NCBI RefSeq assembly: GCF_021917145.1
Contig: NC_061063.1
Coordinates: forward strand, 1,406,575 to 1,470,574
Direction: 5' to 3'
Source: Hypomesus transpacificus
Taxonomy: Eukaryota; Chordata; Actinopteri; Osmeriformes; Osmeridae
Length of the DNA: 64,000 nt
Shown: piece after piece, positions 22,439-32,803 of the stretch
Numbering within the stretch: position 1 is the first letter of the stretch
Layout of the letters: each line of letters begins with the position of its first letter
Translations under genes and position numbers: made by a program
Notes under the pieces: model-generated
The model's database searches: none
What the model saw: only the letters and a program-made list of their open reading frames with translations
Told to the model about the DNA's origin: nothing

Positions 22439-25109
22439 GTTACAGCAACACCACTGCACTGAACACAGTGGCTACCTCCAACCCGATGCTGTAGATGTCA
22501 CCATGGCAACATCAGCTAGTGTAGATACACCCTCTCTCTCTCTCTCTCTCCATGTCTCCATGTTAACGCTGCCAGTCTGTCAGTCAGTCTGAGTGGTGAA
22601 GGAGTGTCATCAGTAGAAGAGTGTGTCGTCCCTCTCTCAGTAGAAGAGAGGGACGACACACACACACGCAGTGTGCAGGCTGTAGGTGGTGTTGACTCCC
22701 TGTAGCAGTGACAGAGAGTGTGTGTGCTGGGGGGTCAGCTTCAGGACTGGCTGCTTGAACCTCTGCTAGATGATGATGACATCATGATGTGTGACCTCAT
22801 CCTGAGTGAGCCCCTCTGTGGTCCTGTGTGGTAGAGGGTCCTCCCTGACATGAGGTGGGACCAGCTGAGGTAGAGCACCCACTCTAAAGCAGGACTCCAT
22901 GTCTCTGTGGATACAGTCACACTGGGTCTGCCCCCTCCCATGATAGACCAGTGTGTCCAGGGGGGTTACTGCCCATCAAGCTGCCTCTCTCTACAGGAAC
23001 AAGATATGTGTCAGATGTAGCATACAGCAGCACACAGAGACAGTAATGGTATTTTAACATGAATGCTTAATCAATATATAACTCAAAAAGGAGGCCTAAA
23101 GTAGCAGCCTAACAATAAAATACTTAAGCATAGTCCTAACGACTATCGCTACTTATGATAATCCTAAATGTAATCACAATTTGCTGTGTCTTTAATGTGG
23201 CTTGAAAACCAACTGGATTCATGTTGAAGTTGACACATTTCTCACAATGGTTGTTGGCTAGCCCATTATGGATTGTGTAGTGAATAGATATGCTGACATG
23301 GGAATGAGAATCGACAAATCCTTTAGTCAAAGCTCTTACCAACAGCAAACAAATTTAATGTATGAGAGGGAGATATCTGACTGGTTCATACCTGTCTGTC
23401 TGTTCCACACAGGAGTTCACACATTGCAAATGATGTATGGCTGTGAGCTGGATGATGATGGCACCAAACGAGGCTTCTTCCAGTATGGATACGACAGCGC
23501 AGACTTCCTCAGCCTGGACCAGAGGACTCTCACCTGGACTGCTGCCAACCAGAAAGCTGTCATCACCAAACTCAAATGGGATGCAACGGGAGCTGAAGCC
23601 AACTTTCTAAACCAGTATCTAGAGAATACATGCATTGAGTGGCTACAGAAATATGTGAACTATGGCAAAGACACCCTGGAACGGAAAGGTAAAGAATGAG
23701 ACAGCTTCACTACCAAAGGCAAACATGTTATCAGTGTCATTTCATTTCTCATCATAACGTAACTGCTATATTTACATGCCTTCTCTCCAGTCCCCCCCTC
23801 CATGTCTCTGCTCCAGAAGAGCTCCTCCTCTCCAGTCACCTGCCACGCTACAGACTTCTACCCCAGTAGTGTCAATGTGTTCTGGAGGAGAGATGGAGAC
23901 CAGGTGTACGAGGATGTGGAGCATGGAGAGGTTCTCCACAACCAGGATGGAACCTTCCAGAAGAGTGTTCACCTGACAGTGAAGCCTGAGGACCTGGACA
24001 GCGGGAGGTATGAGTGTGTGGTTCAGCTCTTGGGGGTTCAGGAGGACTTTGTCACCAGACTGGAGCGCTCTGTGGTGAAGACCAACCTTGGAAACACTGG
24101 AAGGACTAACCCAGGTAAGACCAGCAGGGCTGAGAAGACAAATACGAATATACATTTGTTACTCTACTTCCTCACATGAGGATAGAATGATGGAGGGATG
24201 ACTAGGAGGATTTATTTAGTGTTGTATCTCTGTTCTGTTAAATCTAATATACACTACTGGTCCTTATTCATACTTATAAACACTTTCTTACATACAGTGC
24301 ATATTTTACCCTGAACCTTATTGTTACCATGCCATGTTTAAGAAGTGTTCTGCCTGGAGGGTTCTGCTACTGGTGACAACATACACAGTTCTAGAATGTT
24401 CTTACTGTAATATTATGGCTCTCCCTTTCTCAGAGTGACCATCTGATCTCTTCCTAATGACTCCATAGAATGTGACACCAGCAGCATGTGAGGCTCCAAG
24501 CTGCAGTCTGAATGTTCTGTGTTGGTTGTTACAGGATCAGAAGGTCTTGATTCCTCTATCATCATTGGAGCTGTGGTTGGTGTTCTTCTGCTGGTCGCCA
24601 TCATCTGTGGAGTCGTCATCTGGAAGAAGAAGAATGCCAAGAAAGGTGAGAGGAGAGGAAGAACTCTGTTAGACCTCATCTCTGTGTGTGTGTAAGGATC
24701 TCTCTAGTGCTAATAGTGGGTATAATCTGCTAAATGCATAAACGTAATAATCTATGATCTATCCTAATTATTCTAGCGATATTAATAATGCTGTGTCATC
24801 TCTGTTTCAGGCTTTGTTCCAGCTAACAGTGAGTATTACACTGAAGTATCCAGACAGTGTACTATGTTCACACCATGTCTATTTTCACATAGATACATAG
24901 ATATGTGCATCACATTATCAATCCGTCTTAAACTTGAAAAAGAAAGTTCCTACTTGTTCAACATTGTGTGTGTTTGTGTATCCATGTGTGACTACCTTCA
25001 TGTCAGTTGTGTGTTCCTGGTCAGCTCAGTTGAACTGCTCTGGTTGTTTCTCCATGCAGCTTCTGATGGTGGATCTAACTCCTCCAATAACACGCCACCA
25101 AACGCATGA
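15427..25109 (+). CDS. mhc1uba: MHC class I heavy chain, classical U lineage
   Basis: Presents peptides to CD8 T cells with beta-2 microglobulin. Coding exons: 15427-15475 (signal peptide MKLFFLLFLG), 16880-17140 (alpha1), 23413-23688 (alpha2), 23791-24114 (alpha3), 24535-24645 (stalk and membrane), 24811-24828 and 25060-25109 (tail). All junctions are phase 1; 362 aa. alpha1 keeps Y7, the non-mammalian R84 and the N-glycosylation site NQT; alpha2 has Cys101/Cys164, F123, T143, K146, W147, Y159, Y171. So the peptide-end anchors are those of classical teleost class I, except that the residue aligned to Y59 is Phe (QFW). alpha3 is a C1 Ig domain (VTCHATDFYP ... YECVV). The membrane segment (SIIIGAVVGVLLL) is followed by WKKK. 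Intron 2 is 6.3 kb; long intron 2 is known in salmonid UBA, where it favours alpha1 exon shuffling. The start has no upstream in-frame competitor. Locus name follows salmonid use and is tentative. Confidence 0.95.
17375..18372 (-). mobile_element. Decayed PIF/Harbinger-type DNA transposon in class I intron 2
   Basis: Terminal inverted repeats CAGGGGCCAA (17375-) and its complement TTGGCCCCTG (-18372) bound about 1 kb. Subterminal sequence also repeats in inverted form (GTACGC motifs, TTTCTACAC). On the minus strand around 17920-18050 a frame-broken segment reads like the Harbinger transposase stretch with the pattern SQPSxSxVMPxVxDxM...LSPKYIR. Frame breaks and small size make it inactive. 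Confidence 0.6.
19186..19580. repeat. GC-rich minisatellite, left part
   Basis: Diverged tandem units of about 20-40 bp built from GGCAGGACTGAGGCTGGGGCA and GGGGGAGTAGGGGCA blocks. It is the same array as 20359-21400 and is cut in two by a hAT element. Confidence 0.9.
19584..20358. mobile_element. Non-autonomous hAT-type element inserted in the minisatellite
   Basis: The left end CAGTGTTTCCCCTA (19584-) and right end TAGGGGAAACACTG (-20358) are perfect 14-bp terminal inverted repeats of hAT type. The 775-bp body is A+T-rich except for a C-run (19630-19650) and encodes no transposase. Flanks do not give a clean 8-bp duplication, perhaps because the surrounding minisatellite has kept changing. 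Confidence 0.78.
20359..21400. repeat. GC-rich minisatellite, right part
   Basis: Continuation of the array at 19186-19580: about 1 kb of units based on GAGGCTGGGGCAGGGAGGCAGGACT with GGGGGAGTAGGGGCA spacers. Open frames through it (Pro/Leu/Ser-rich on the minus strand) are by-products of the repeat. Confidence 0.92.
21605..21690. repeat. 24-bp tandem repeat
   Basis: About three and a half copies of a unit containing GGCTAGGAGCTGCAGCCTGG within class I intron 2. Confidence 0.9.
22621..22661. repeat. Perfect 17-bp hairpin repeat
   Basis: GTGTGTCGTCCCTCTCT (22621-22637) and its exact reverse complement (22645-22661) are separated by 7 bases, inside class I intron 2. Confidence 0.9.
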
Positions 25110-25308
25110 GGCCTCTCTGTTTAACCAATCACAGGTGAGTATCGCAGAGTGTCTGTGTTTATCACAGGAGTGTACAGTTATTTGTTCAACTGATTTTATT
25201 CATAATTCATTCTTTCTAAAAACACATTCCCTATCACAGACTTGATCAATTCAGTTGAATAGTACAGTGAGGTATAGCTTCAACATGCTGTCAGTGTTAA
25301 CCCTGGTG

Positions 25309-25416
<108 letters not shown>

Positions 25417-26265
25417 CTTTTTACAGAAGTGATGCAGAGGAGAGGAGGGCACAGACAACTAACTCACTTGATTGTCTCTGAGTAATTAATTTGATAGTAG
25501 TTTGTAAACACCAAATTCTCGTCCGAATGTCAGCAGAATCTTCCTTCCTGGTTCCAGTCTTCTTTATGTTCTGCTTCAGGGTTGTAAAGCCGTTTAACTC
25601 AGAATGGTGTATAAATGATCTTCACTCTTCAACAGCTTCATATAAATTATGTTGATTTAACATTTAATATTGGCAAGATGTTATCATTAATGTTCTAATA
25701 AGTGGTAGGTTTCATTCCTTTACTTGTTTTGATATAGAAATATACAACTTTTTTGAGAAAGCAGTTGTGCACTTCCATACACGAATCACTTTCACATGTA
25801 ACAAATAGACATAATTACAGAGATACAATGCAAACAGACAAAACATGAATTCATCAGAAACAATCCATCCAACAATTGCTAACTCGGTCCAACCTGTTTT
25901 AACAATGTTTGTTCACTCCACACAAACTATGGCCATGACTTTAAACCATGTAGCCTATATGGCTGTGAATTGTTGATTATTTAATTTTACTCTTAGTTTA
26001 AAGATTACAAGTGAGTAATAATTGCAACACAGATAAGATGGATGTTTGTTTATATTGCAGTGTAAAGATGTTTTAGTAAAAAATGTATATCTCTTGTACT
26101 TTCTCAAATGTTTTGGTATTGTGTTTTAATGCTTGATTAAAGTGGTGGTGGGAATATTGGATGGGTCGCAGTGCATATGGGTAACTTAAAACCCTGACTA
26201 AAACATAATTGTTTTTAAGTTTGACATTAAATTTGAGATAAAATTAACTTGTACTGTAAATCAAA

Positions 26266-26271
26266 AATAAA
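26266..26271 (+). terminator. mhc1uba: Candidate class I polyadenylation signal
   Basis: AATAAA followed by T-rich sequence, about 1.16 kb after the class I stop codon. An earlier site was not seen. Confidence 0.5.
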
Positions 26272-26339
26272 TGTAATTTTTTTTGAGGGAATTTGTCTTG
26301 AGTCTTTTCATTTACACAGTACATGTATTTATTTTTTAA

Positions 26340-27040
26340 ATGGATCTCTAAACTGAAATGGCCCACCAACACCACCTCTCTGGGCAAGAGGGCACAGCAA
26401 CTCCTCCACTGCCTCTCAGTCTGGTACAGCAGTTGCTCTGCTGCTGACCAGAAGGCCCTGCAGAGAGTGGTGAGGACAGCAGAGAAGATCACCAGATCAG
26501 CCCAACTATCCATTCAGGACGTGTACATGTCCCGCTGCCGCAAGAGCGCCATCACTATCACCATAGACCCCACCCACCCAGCACATGATCTGTTCACCCT
26601 CTTACCATCTGGTAAGCGCTACCGCAGCATGCGGTGCAAGACTACCAGACTCAGCAACAGCTTTTTCCCACAGGCCATCAGACTACTCAACACACGACAA
26701 GGAAATCTCATGAACAGGTGCTCCTTCACCACATACACCCATTAAAGACCCACTGACTGCCAAATATATATTTTTTTAACTCTCAGTTCAATGTCTGCAC
26801 TATGCACTTCATATGCACAATAACATATTGCATTCATGCTGCTATTTAGCACTTGTACTTTACTCATATGTTGTTCTTATCGTATATGTTGTTTTTAACC
26901 TGTTGATGGCTGTTTGCACTATTTTCAAATGTTATAAATGTTGTATTACTGCACATTTGGAGTATGGGGAAATGCAATTTGATCGTCTGTGTAAGTACTT
27001 GTTGCATGGTCTGATTGACAATAAAGCCCACTTTGACTTT
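26340..27040 (+). mobile_element. 3' fragment of a non-LTR retrotransposon (LINE)
   Basis: A 140-aa frame (26323-26745) carries the C-terminal end of a LINE ORF2 with the pattern SVWYSSCSAADQKALQRVV, an MSRCRKSA block, then HPAHDLFTLLPSGKRYRS. This is typical of Rex/L2-like fish LINEs. The element then runs through an A+T-rich 3' UTR to about 27040, where AATAAAGCCC marks the LINE end. It is 5'-truncated, with no reverse transcriptase core, so it is dead. Confidence 0.85.
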
Positions 27041-28720
27041 TTAGTTACAAGTGTTATGTAAGATGTGTTCTCACAGACCTATAAACAATATTCAGTTTTC
27101 TCATTGCAGTATGGTGCGGATGTTTATGCAGGTGTGTGTTACATGTGATCTTCCAGTGTTCCGATCTTGCCTACATCTGGGTTTGAACTCTGGGCTTATT
27201 GTGCAACAATAATATAATCTACTGACCTAGATTAACACCATACTGTTGAAATTATGAAGATGGGTCATAATTATGGATTTGTCTGATTGAAAATGAAAAC
27301 TATCGAATCACCCCTTTTAGTATTGTTCTATATTACTGGAAACCAAGTATTAAGCTGTTGACTGATCATTATTACTACTAATCAATAGAAGATATTGAGT
27401 CTGAGCATGAGATCTGGGTGACAGTGAGGGAGAAGGCCACCTGGAGGCAGATGCCTGAGTTAGAAGTCAAGATTCACTGTTTTTTGGCCCTACGCCCAGA
27501 ATCGTATCTGTAGTCACCTGCACAAGGCCCAAATAGGGAGGATTTATAATGAGCCTCGTTGTGTAAGCAGCGTGAGCAACCTCATCCTAATTATGGGCTA
27601 CGGAACCCATTTTAAGAGAAACACTGATTATTGTCACCCAGCAGCAAAGTGTACATCTCCAAATGTAAGCAAGGTCAAAGGCACCAAAGCTCAGGTGCAT
27701 GTGAAATCTGAAACCCCCAGAACAAGTGACCAATTGCGGTATGACTAAGATCTGAGACCATTTGTAATTACCAATAGTAAAATAACACATGAATATAGGT
27801 GGGCACATACAACAGTATATAATTGCATGCCTGGAGGGTATAGATCAGTTGATCCTGGGATTTTTAGAATACCATTAAAGACTTTGCATCAAACTTTGCA
27901 GAGTTCCAGTGCTGTTTTTTGAACTTTGAAGATTGATTGAAGACTTTTACAGAACGCTACAATAGAGTGTGGTACAGTTAAGCAGAATCAGTATCATAAG
28001 TGCAACATCAAACAAATGGTAACTAGGGTCCTGGTGTAAGTCTACTAAAAGCGCCTAATGCCTTATATCGTTTTTACACTATAATAATAATTTATATTTA
28101 TATAGCACTTTTCTGGGTACTCAAAGACGCTTTACATGAGCGACGACAAACAACAGCAAAGACATAAAAGACAGAGGATCAAACATGACAAACAGAAAAC
28201 GAAAGAAAACTGTACGAAATGAGTCCTGGAGTGGGGGGTAGAGAGCAGGAGTTAGCAGGTGAAGGCGAGTTTGAAAAGGTGAGCTTTGAGGGTTAGTTTG
28301 AGTGATGCTATGGTGGGAGCTTGTTAGATGTGGATGAGGAGGGCGTTCCAGAAGGAGGGTGCAGCAACAGAGAAGGCCCTGTCACCCCAGGTCCGGTACT
28401 ATTCTAGTCAGATGTATGAACACCTAACCAGTACATACACTATGTGGGTTATATTTCATATAACAAACCAGACTGGCAGCTTTGTTGCAGGTGACGGTTG
28501 GCATGGACACAGAACCAGCCTATCAGGAAGTTGGTCCTGTGTCTGGGTGGAACCAGGAGAGATGGTGTGATAATACAATGGCATTTTATTTTCCTCTTTC
28601 AACTGTCTATAAACACTGTTCTCAAAATGACTGTGAGTGCTCATTGGTTGAATACATGAGTTACATTTTAAACATCATTTAGATCAATGTATATAGGAAT
28701 AAAGGAATGGAAAACAGTAT
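27041..28720. other. Gene-free spacer between class I and psmb8a
   Basis: No coding exon recognised. Contains a dispersed repeat at about 28080-28400 and a possible old tRNA-derived fragment on the minus strand near 27170-27240 (B-box-like GAGTTCAAACCC). Otherwise A+T-rich. Confidence 0.5.
28080..28400 (+). repeat. Dispersed repeat with TTTATATAGCAC start
   Basis: Begins with TTTATATTTATATAGCAC ... CTTTACAT, a signature of a very abundant fish interspersed repeat, and continues into sequence like GGGCGTTCCAGAAGGAGG that recurs in such copies. Family and borders are uncertain. Confidence 0.5.
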
Positions 28721-28730
28721 TTGAATTTAC

Positions 28731-28736
28731 TTTATT
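28731..28736 (-). terminator. psmb8a: psmb8a polyadenylation signal
   Basis: AATAAA on the minus strand, about 100 bp after the psmb8a stop codon. Confidence 0.6.
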
Positions 28737-28836
28737 TGAAGTATGTTGACATCAGACAGGAACTGACAGATTGTTTGTATTTACGTAAATATGTAAGTTT
28801 GTGTGAATGTGAACGTTTGTTTGCGCTGATCTGGGA

Positions 28837-31800
28837 TCAGAACATGCCCTTCCTGTAGCGATGGATCAGCTCTGACACGTCCTCCTTACACACTTTTATC
28901 CAGCCGTCCTCCTGCATGTGGTACACTGAACACACACACGCGCACACATGCACAAACACATAAAGATTCAAAAACACCTCACCATGCTAGTACCTCCATA
29001 TACCAACGCTTCTACACCACATGACAAACACTAGGTCTAGAATATCAAGTTCACAGTAACACACACAAACAACACAACAAGCACACATACACTGTGTACT
29101 GTTTATAAACCCCCAAAAGGAGGCAAAGAAATCTGTCCGATCATGAGAGGCACTCACGGTTGACCACTCCTCCAGAGTAGGCGTCCCGGTGGGTGGCGTG
29201 GACGATGCCGCGCCGTCCCAGCTCGTAGGCCTCCTCCACCGTCATGTCCTCCCGGTAACCGCTGTCCACCACGCCGTACGCGTAGCTGCTACCACAGCCG
29301 GTGGAGAACGTACGACCAGACAGACGGGTCCCATTGTCATCCACGTAGTACAGTCCGGGGCCCTGGACAGTCACACACACACACATAACATAGGTTTAGC
29401 AATGTGGCGAAGTGAGATTATGTATTTTAGAAAGGTAGAAAAAATATATATATATTCACATAAACACTAACAGCTGCCCCCCCCTCCTCCAGATGCCACA
29501 CAAGCACACATAGTCCCCCCATTCCACACACCCCACATACACATCACACACATACTACACAAACAACCCTCCCCACAATTGCACACACACATCGTCACAC
29601 ACACGGGCACGTGCGTGTCACACACACCTACACCCCTCCCTCCCCCACCACACACACACGGGGCCTCACCTTGTTGTCCCAGCCAATGATCATGCTGCCC
29701 ATGGACAGCCCCATGCCCCTGTACCCCTGCATCATGTTGGACAGCAGCTTGGAGGCAGCAGACACCGAGATCCTCTGCTTGTTCCTCAGCTTGTACAGCC
29801 TGACACACACACACACACACACACAAACAAGTTACTAACTCACCACATGTCTGGTGGCATCAACACACACTCTGTGGCAGGTCACACATGCAACTACCAG
29901 CACTTAGAGTGTAGGTCACTTGACTTACATCTACTACATGTACACGCTGATGTCTTCTTAGTGTTCATTCTTAGCTCAGGTTATTCTCAGTTGTCAGTGA
30001 ATTACTCCATCATTTATTCAGTAGTACTATTTTTTCTTCTTCTAATTCTTACCTTGTTATATTGTTGATAAGTATAGAGGCTCTTATATGTTAGGATTTA
30101 AGAGTATTTATTACACGTTCAGATTATTTTTAGAGGTTTAGACAGGCCGCTGGGGATTGTCAAGAGGAGCAGGACCAATCATGCCCATGCATTTTGTTAC
30201 AAAGGGCCAATACACTTTAACACCTCAAATTACTAACTCACTTTACACGGAGATAGATTATTGTTCTCAGATTATACACCTAAAAACTGAAAAATGTACA
30301 TGCGCACACAGTCACTGATATTAAACACCAACACACTCTGATATCTTACACCCACCACACATACACACAAACACACACACACCAGCGTCTGTATTCAACA
30401 CCATGACACTCAAACTGTCCCAGCCCTCAGAGAGCAGCATCAGCAGCTCACCTGCACTCCTTGGCCAGCAGCCTCTCCCAGTACTGACAGTCTGCAGCAC
30501 TGCCAGACATGGTCCCCAGCAGGTAAGGGTTGATCTCTATCACCTTGTTAGCCTCCTTGGACGCTACGGAGAAGAGACAGGCAGAGAGGGAGACAGGCAG
30601 AGGGGAGAGACGGGGACAGAAAGAGAGAGACACAGAATAACAGGGAGAGTGAGAGAGTGATTGATCGTGAAATTAGGGGGTTTGCGTGCATAGGTTTTGT
30701 TACTTTTTGAGATTATATCTACAGTCGGTACTGAGGGCAGTAGTTGATGGTCCTGAATACTATTGTTGAGTGAATGAGGTTAACTAAAGGCTGAATATGT
30801 GGCTGTAACTGAGTTTAAATGCTTAATCCCACTCCTCCAGACTTTAAATACAGTCCGACTAGGCTGTTAAATAGCTTTTTGGCATTCTAGCTGGTTAAAG
30901 CTGTGCTTATGCGGGTGGACTGTTGTGTTTGTACTAGACCTCCGATCCAAGGTCTTAATTGGGAAAACTGCAAATTTAGCGTTGAGCAAAAGTGTCATGA
31001 TACAATTAGAAAGGATCACCTTGAGACACTATGGCATGGCAAAGACTCTTTAATGAAAATAGAAATGGATACTGAAATATCAATTCAACTGTTCGCCCTA
31101 AAAACAGTGCTGACTGATTCAAGCTTGTCACTAATTGGAGCTTTGTCACTCACATCTACATCTGATGTCATACATGAAAGGTTGTTTAAAAAGTAAGAAA
31201 TAAAGAGATTGATTGGAATACCGTTCACACATCAAGACATCTGAACAGCGAATATAGTACGTAGAAATGCTTTGCGTGCGTGTGTGTGGGAGGGGGGGGG
31301 GGCATTATTACCGATGTAACTGCCAGCTGAGGCTCTGGAGTCCACCGCCACGATGACCCCATGGCGGAATTTGAAAGCCAGCGTGGTGGTACCGTGGTTG
31401 AGGTCAATGGACACGCCATTCTCACGGCTGCATGACTTCAGGAAGCCTGAGGGCTAAGAAGACGCAGTCGTTTTGTTCAACACATGGATATATACGTAGT
31501 ATATCCGTTCCAATATAAAGTGACTAAAGGTGGAGCTGTTCTATTCGTTCTCTATGAGATGTTACACCTTAAATAATTCAAATACATGCACGTGTATGAT
31601 TGCATGAGTGCGTGTACGGCTCTCTGTGCGTGCGTTTTACGCGCATTGATGAGGTTAGTTAAGATATTGCAAACATTCAAATTAATCCATTCCTCAGTAA
31701 AAAAAGAAAAGTAAGAATTGTCAGTATGCTCCAGGTCAAGTGTAAGAGACGTGATGAGTAAACTTCAAAGATAACTTCCGTCACATAGGCTATATATAGG

Positions 31801-32035
31801 CTATTCCAACATCATTCATTCGGCAATGTGTCCTAAACTTTTTAATTTTAATTTAAACGTAATATTGTTTGATAGTGTTACTTACATCAACGCCCAGTGG
31901 CACAGCGAATTCCTGCTTTGTTGTTCCAAACGTAAAATGATTCGTTCGGTCAATTAGATGCCTTTGACTAGTTCCAAGAATCTGTCCACGAAGTTCTTTA
32001 CAAGTCTTATAACCACTCACATCGAAGAGGGCCAT
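28837..32035 (-). CDS. psmb8a: Immunoproteasome subunit beta5i (PSMB8/LMP7), A lineage
   Basis: Chymotrypsin-like catalytic subunit of the immunoproteasome, which makes peptides with hydrophobic C-termini for class I. Coding exons (minus): 31886-32035, 31312-31453, 30452-30563, 29670-29799, 29158-29362, 28837-28925; 275 aa, as in mammals (276). Start [10 protein letters not shown]; 71-residue propeptide; the processing site HG|TTTLAF puts the catalytic Thr at residue 72. In the mature protein D17 (AVDSRAS) and K33 (EANKV) are present, and the C-terminal half has SGSAADC and [11 protein letters not shown]. Mature residue 31 is Ala, which defines the A lineage of fish psmb8; F-lineage alleles have Phe or Tyr there. 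It lies on the same strand as psmb13a, 770 bp downstream of it. Two ISREs lie just upstream. Confidence 0.97.
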
Positions 32036-32097
32036 TATTAATAAAAACTAAATATATAATATAGACAAACAGAAAATAAATCGAAATCAGCTCAGGT

Positions 32098-32107
32098 GAA
32101 AGTGAAA
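32098..32107 (+). promoter_or_regulatory. ISRE 1 of psmb8a
   Basis: GAAAGTGAAA, a perfect GAAANNGAAA core, 63 bp upstream of the psmb8a start codon (gene on the minus strand). Confidence 0.72.
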
Positions 32108-32163
32108 ATAGATGCTGCCTTTGCGCTGGTGCGTCGATGGTTTTTTTCCTTATTGCCTTTCAT

Positions 32164-32173
32164 GAAACCGAAA
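32164..32173 (+). promoter_or_regulatory. ISRE 2 of psmb8a
   Basis: GAAACCGAAA, a second perfect ISRE core, 129 bp upstream of the psmb8a start codon and in the same orientation as the first. Confidence 0.7.
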
Positions 32174-32613
32174 GGGATTTTTAGGTATCTTCATATGTTC
32201 TTAACTAAGAATTCTGTCATGGTTCATACAGGCAACGATGTGGAAGACAATAGACAGTATAATACTACATGTAGGCTACATTTGTTTTTGTTGTCAAAAC
32301 GTTTTTATTAGTTTACTAAACAATTCCCATCAAAGTATTTAACTAAACAGAAGTCGTTTCATTGTCCAATAAGAGAGCACCATTTTGAGCGTCATCAGTT
32401 CATAGGAATACTAACTTCACACAAGTTTATGTGAGTTAACTCGAGTTGACCAACCGGCTTTCTTTCAACAGTCAACGACCAAACTTTCCACAGCTAGAAC
32501 AAACAAATGCGCGCTTAAAATGAAGATAAAATAAAGGTTTCTCATTTGCTATCTTTAGAGGAGAAAGCTTTTCATGGAAAGGGTCAAATATTCAACACTT
32601 ATTGACACCTGTT

Positions 32614-32619
32614 TTTATT
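32614..32619 (-). terminator. psmb13a: Candidate psmb13a polyadenylation signal
   Basis: AATAAA on the minus strand, about 185 bp after the psmb13a stop; a second TTTATT lies at about 32627-32632. Confidence 0.5.
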
Positions 32620-32803
32620 GAACCTTTTATTAAACATGGGTGTATGATCAACCCTGAACAATTATTAATTTGACTGGGGATATTACCCTTACAAAAATGA
32701 CAAAGGTGCATCTGATTATGCCAAGCGTTTCAATGTGAAGTCAATTGTGAGTCTGAATGTTATGTCGTGACTGAGGTGTTGTGTCAGGCCGTATCAGGCC
32801 GTG

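Noticed and set aside
21560-22980. Possible gene relic on the minus strand of class I intron 2
   Set aside because: Several short frames look protein-like at first, but none is recognisable, they are broken by stops, and no splice set joins them.
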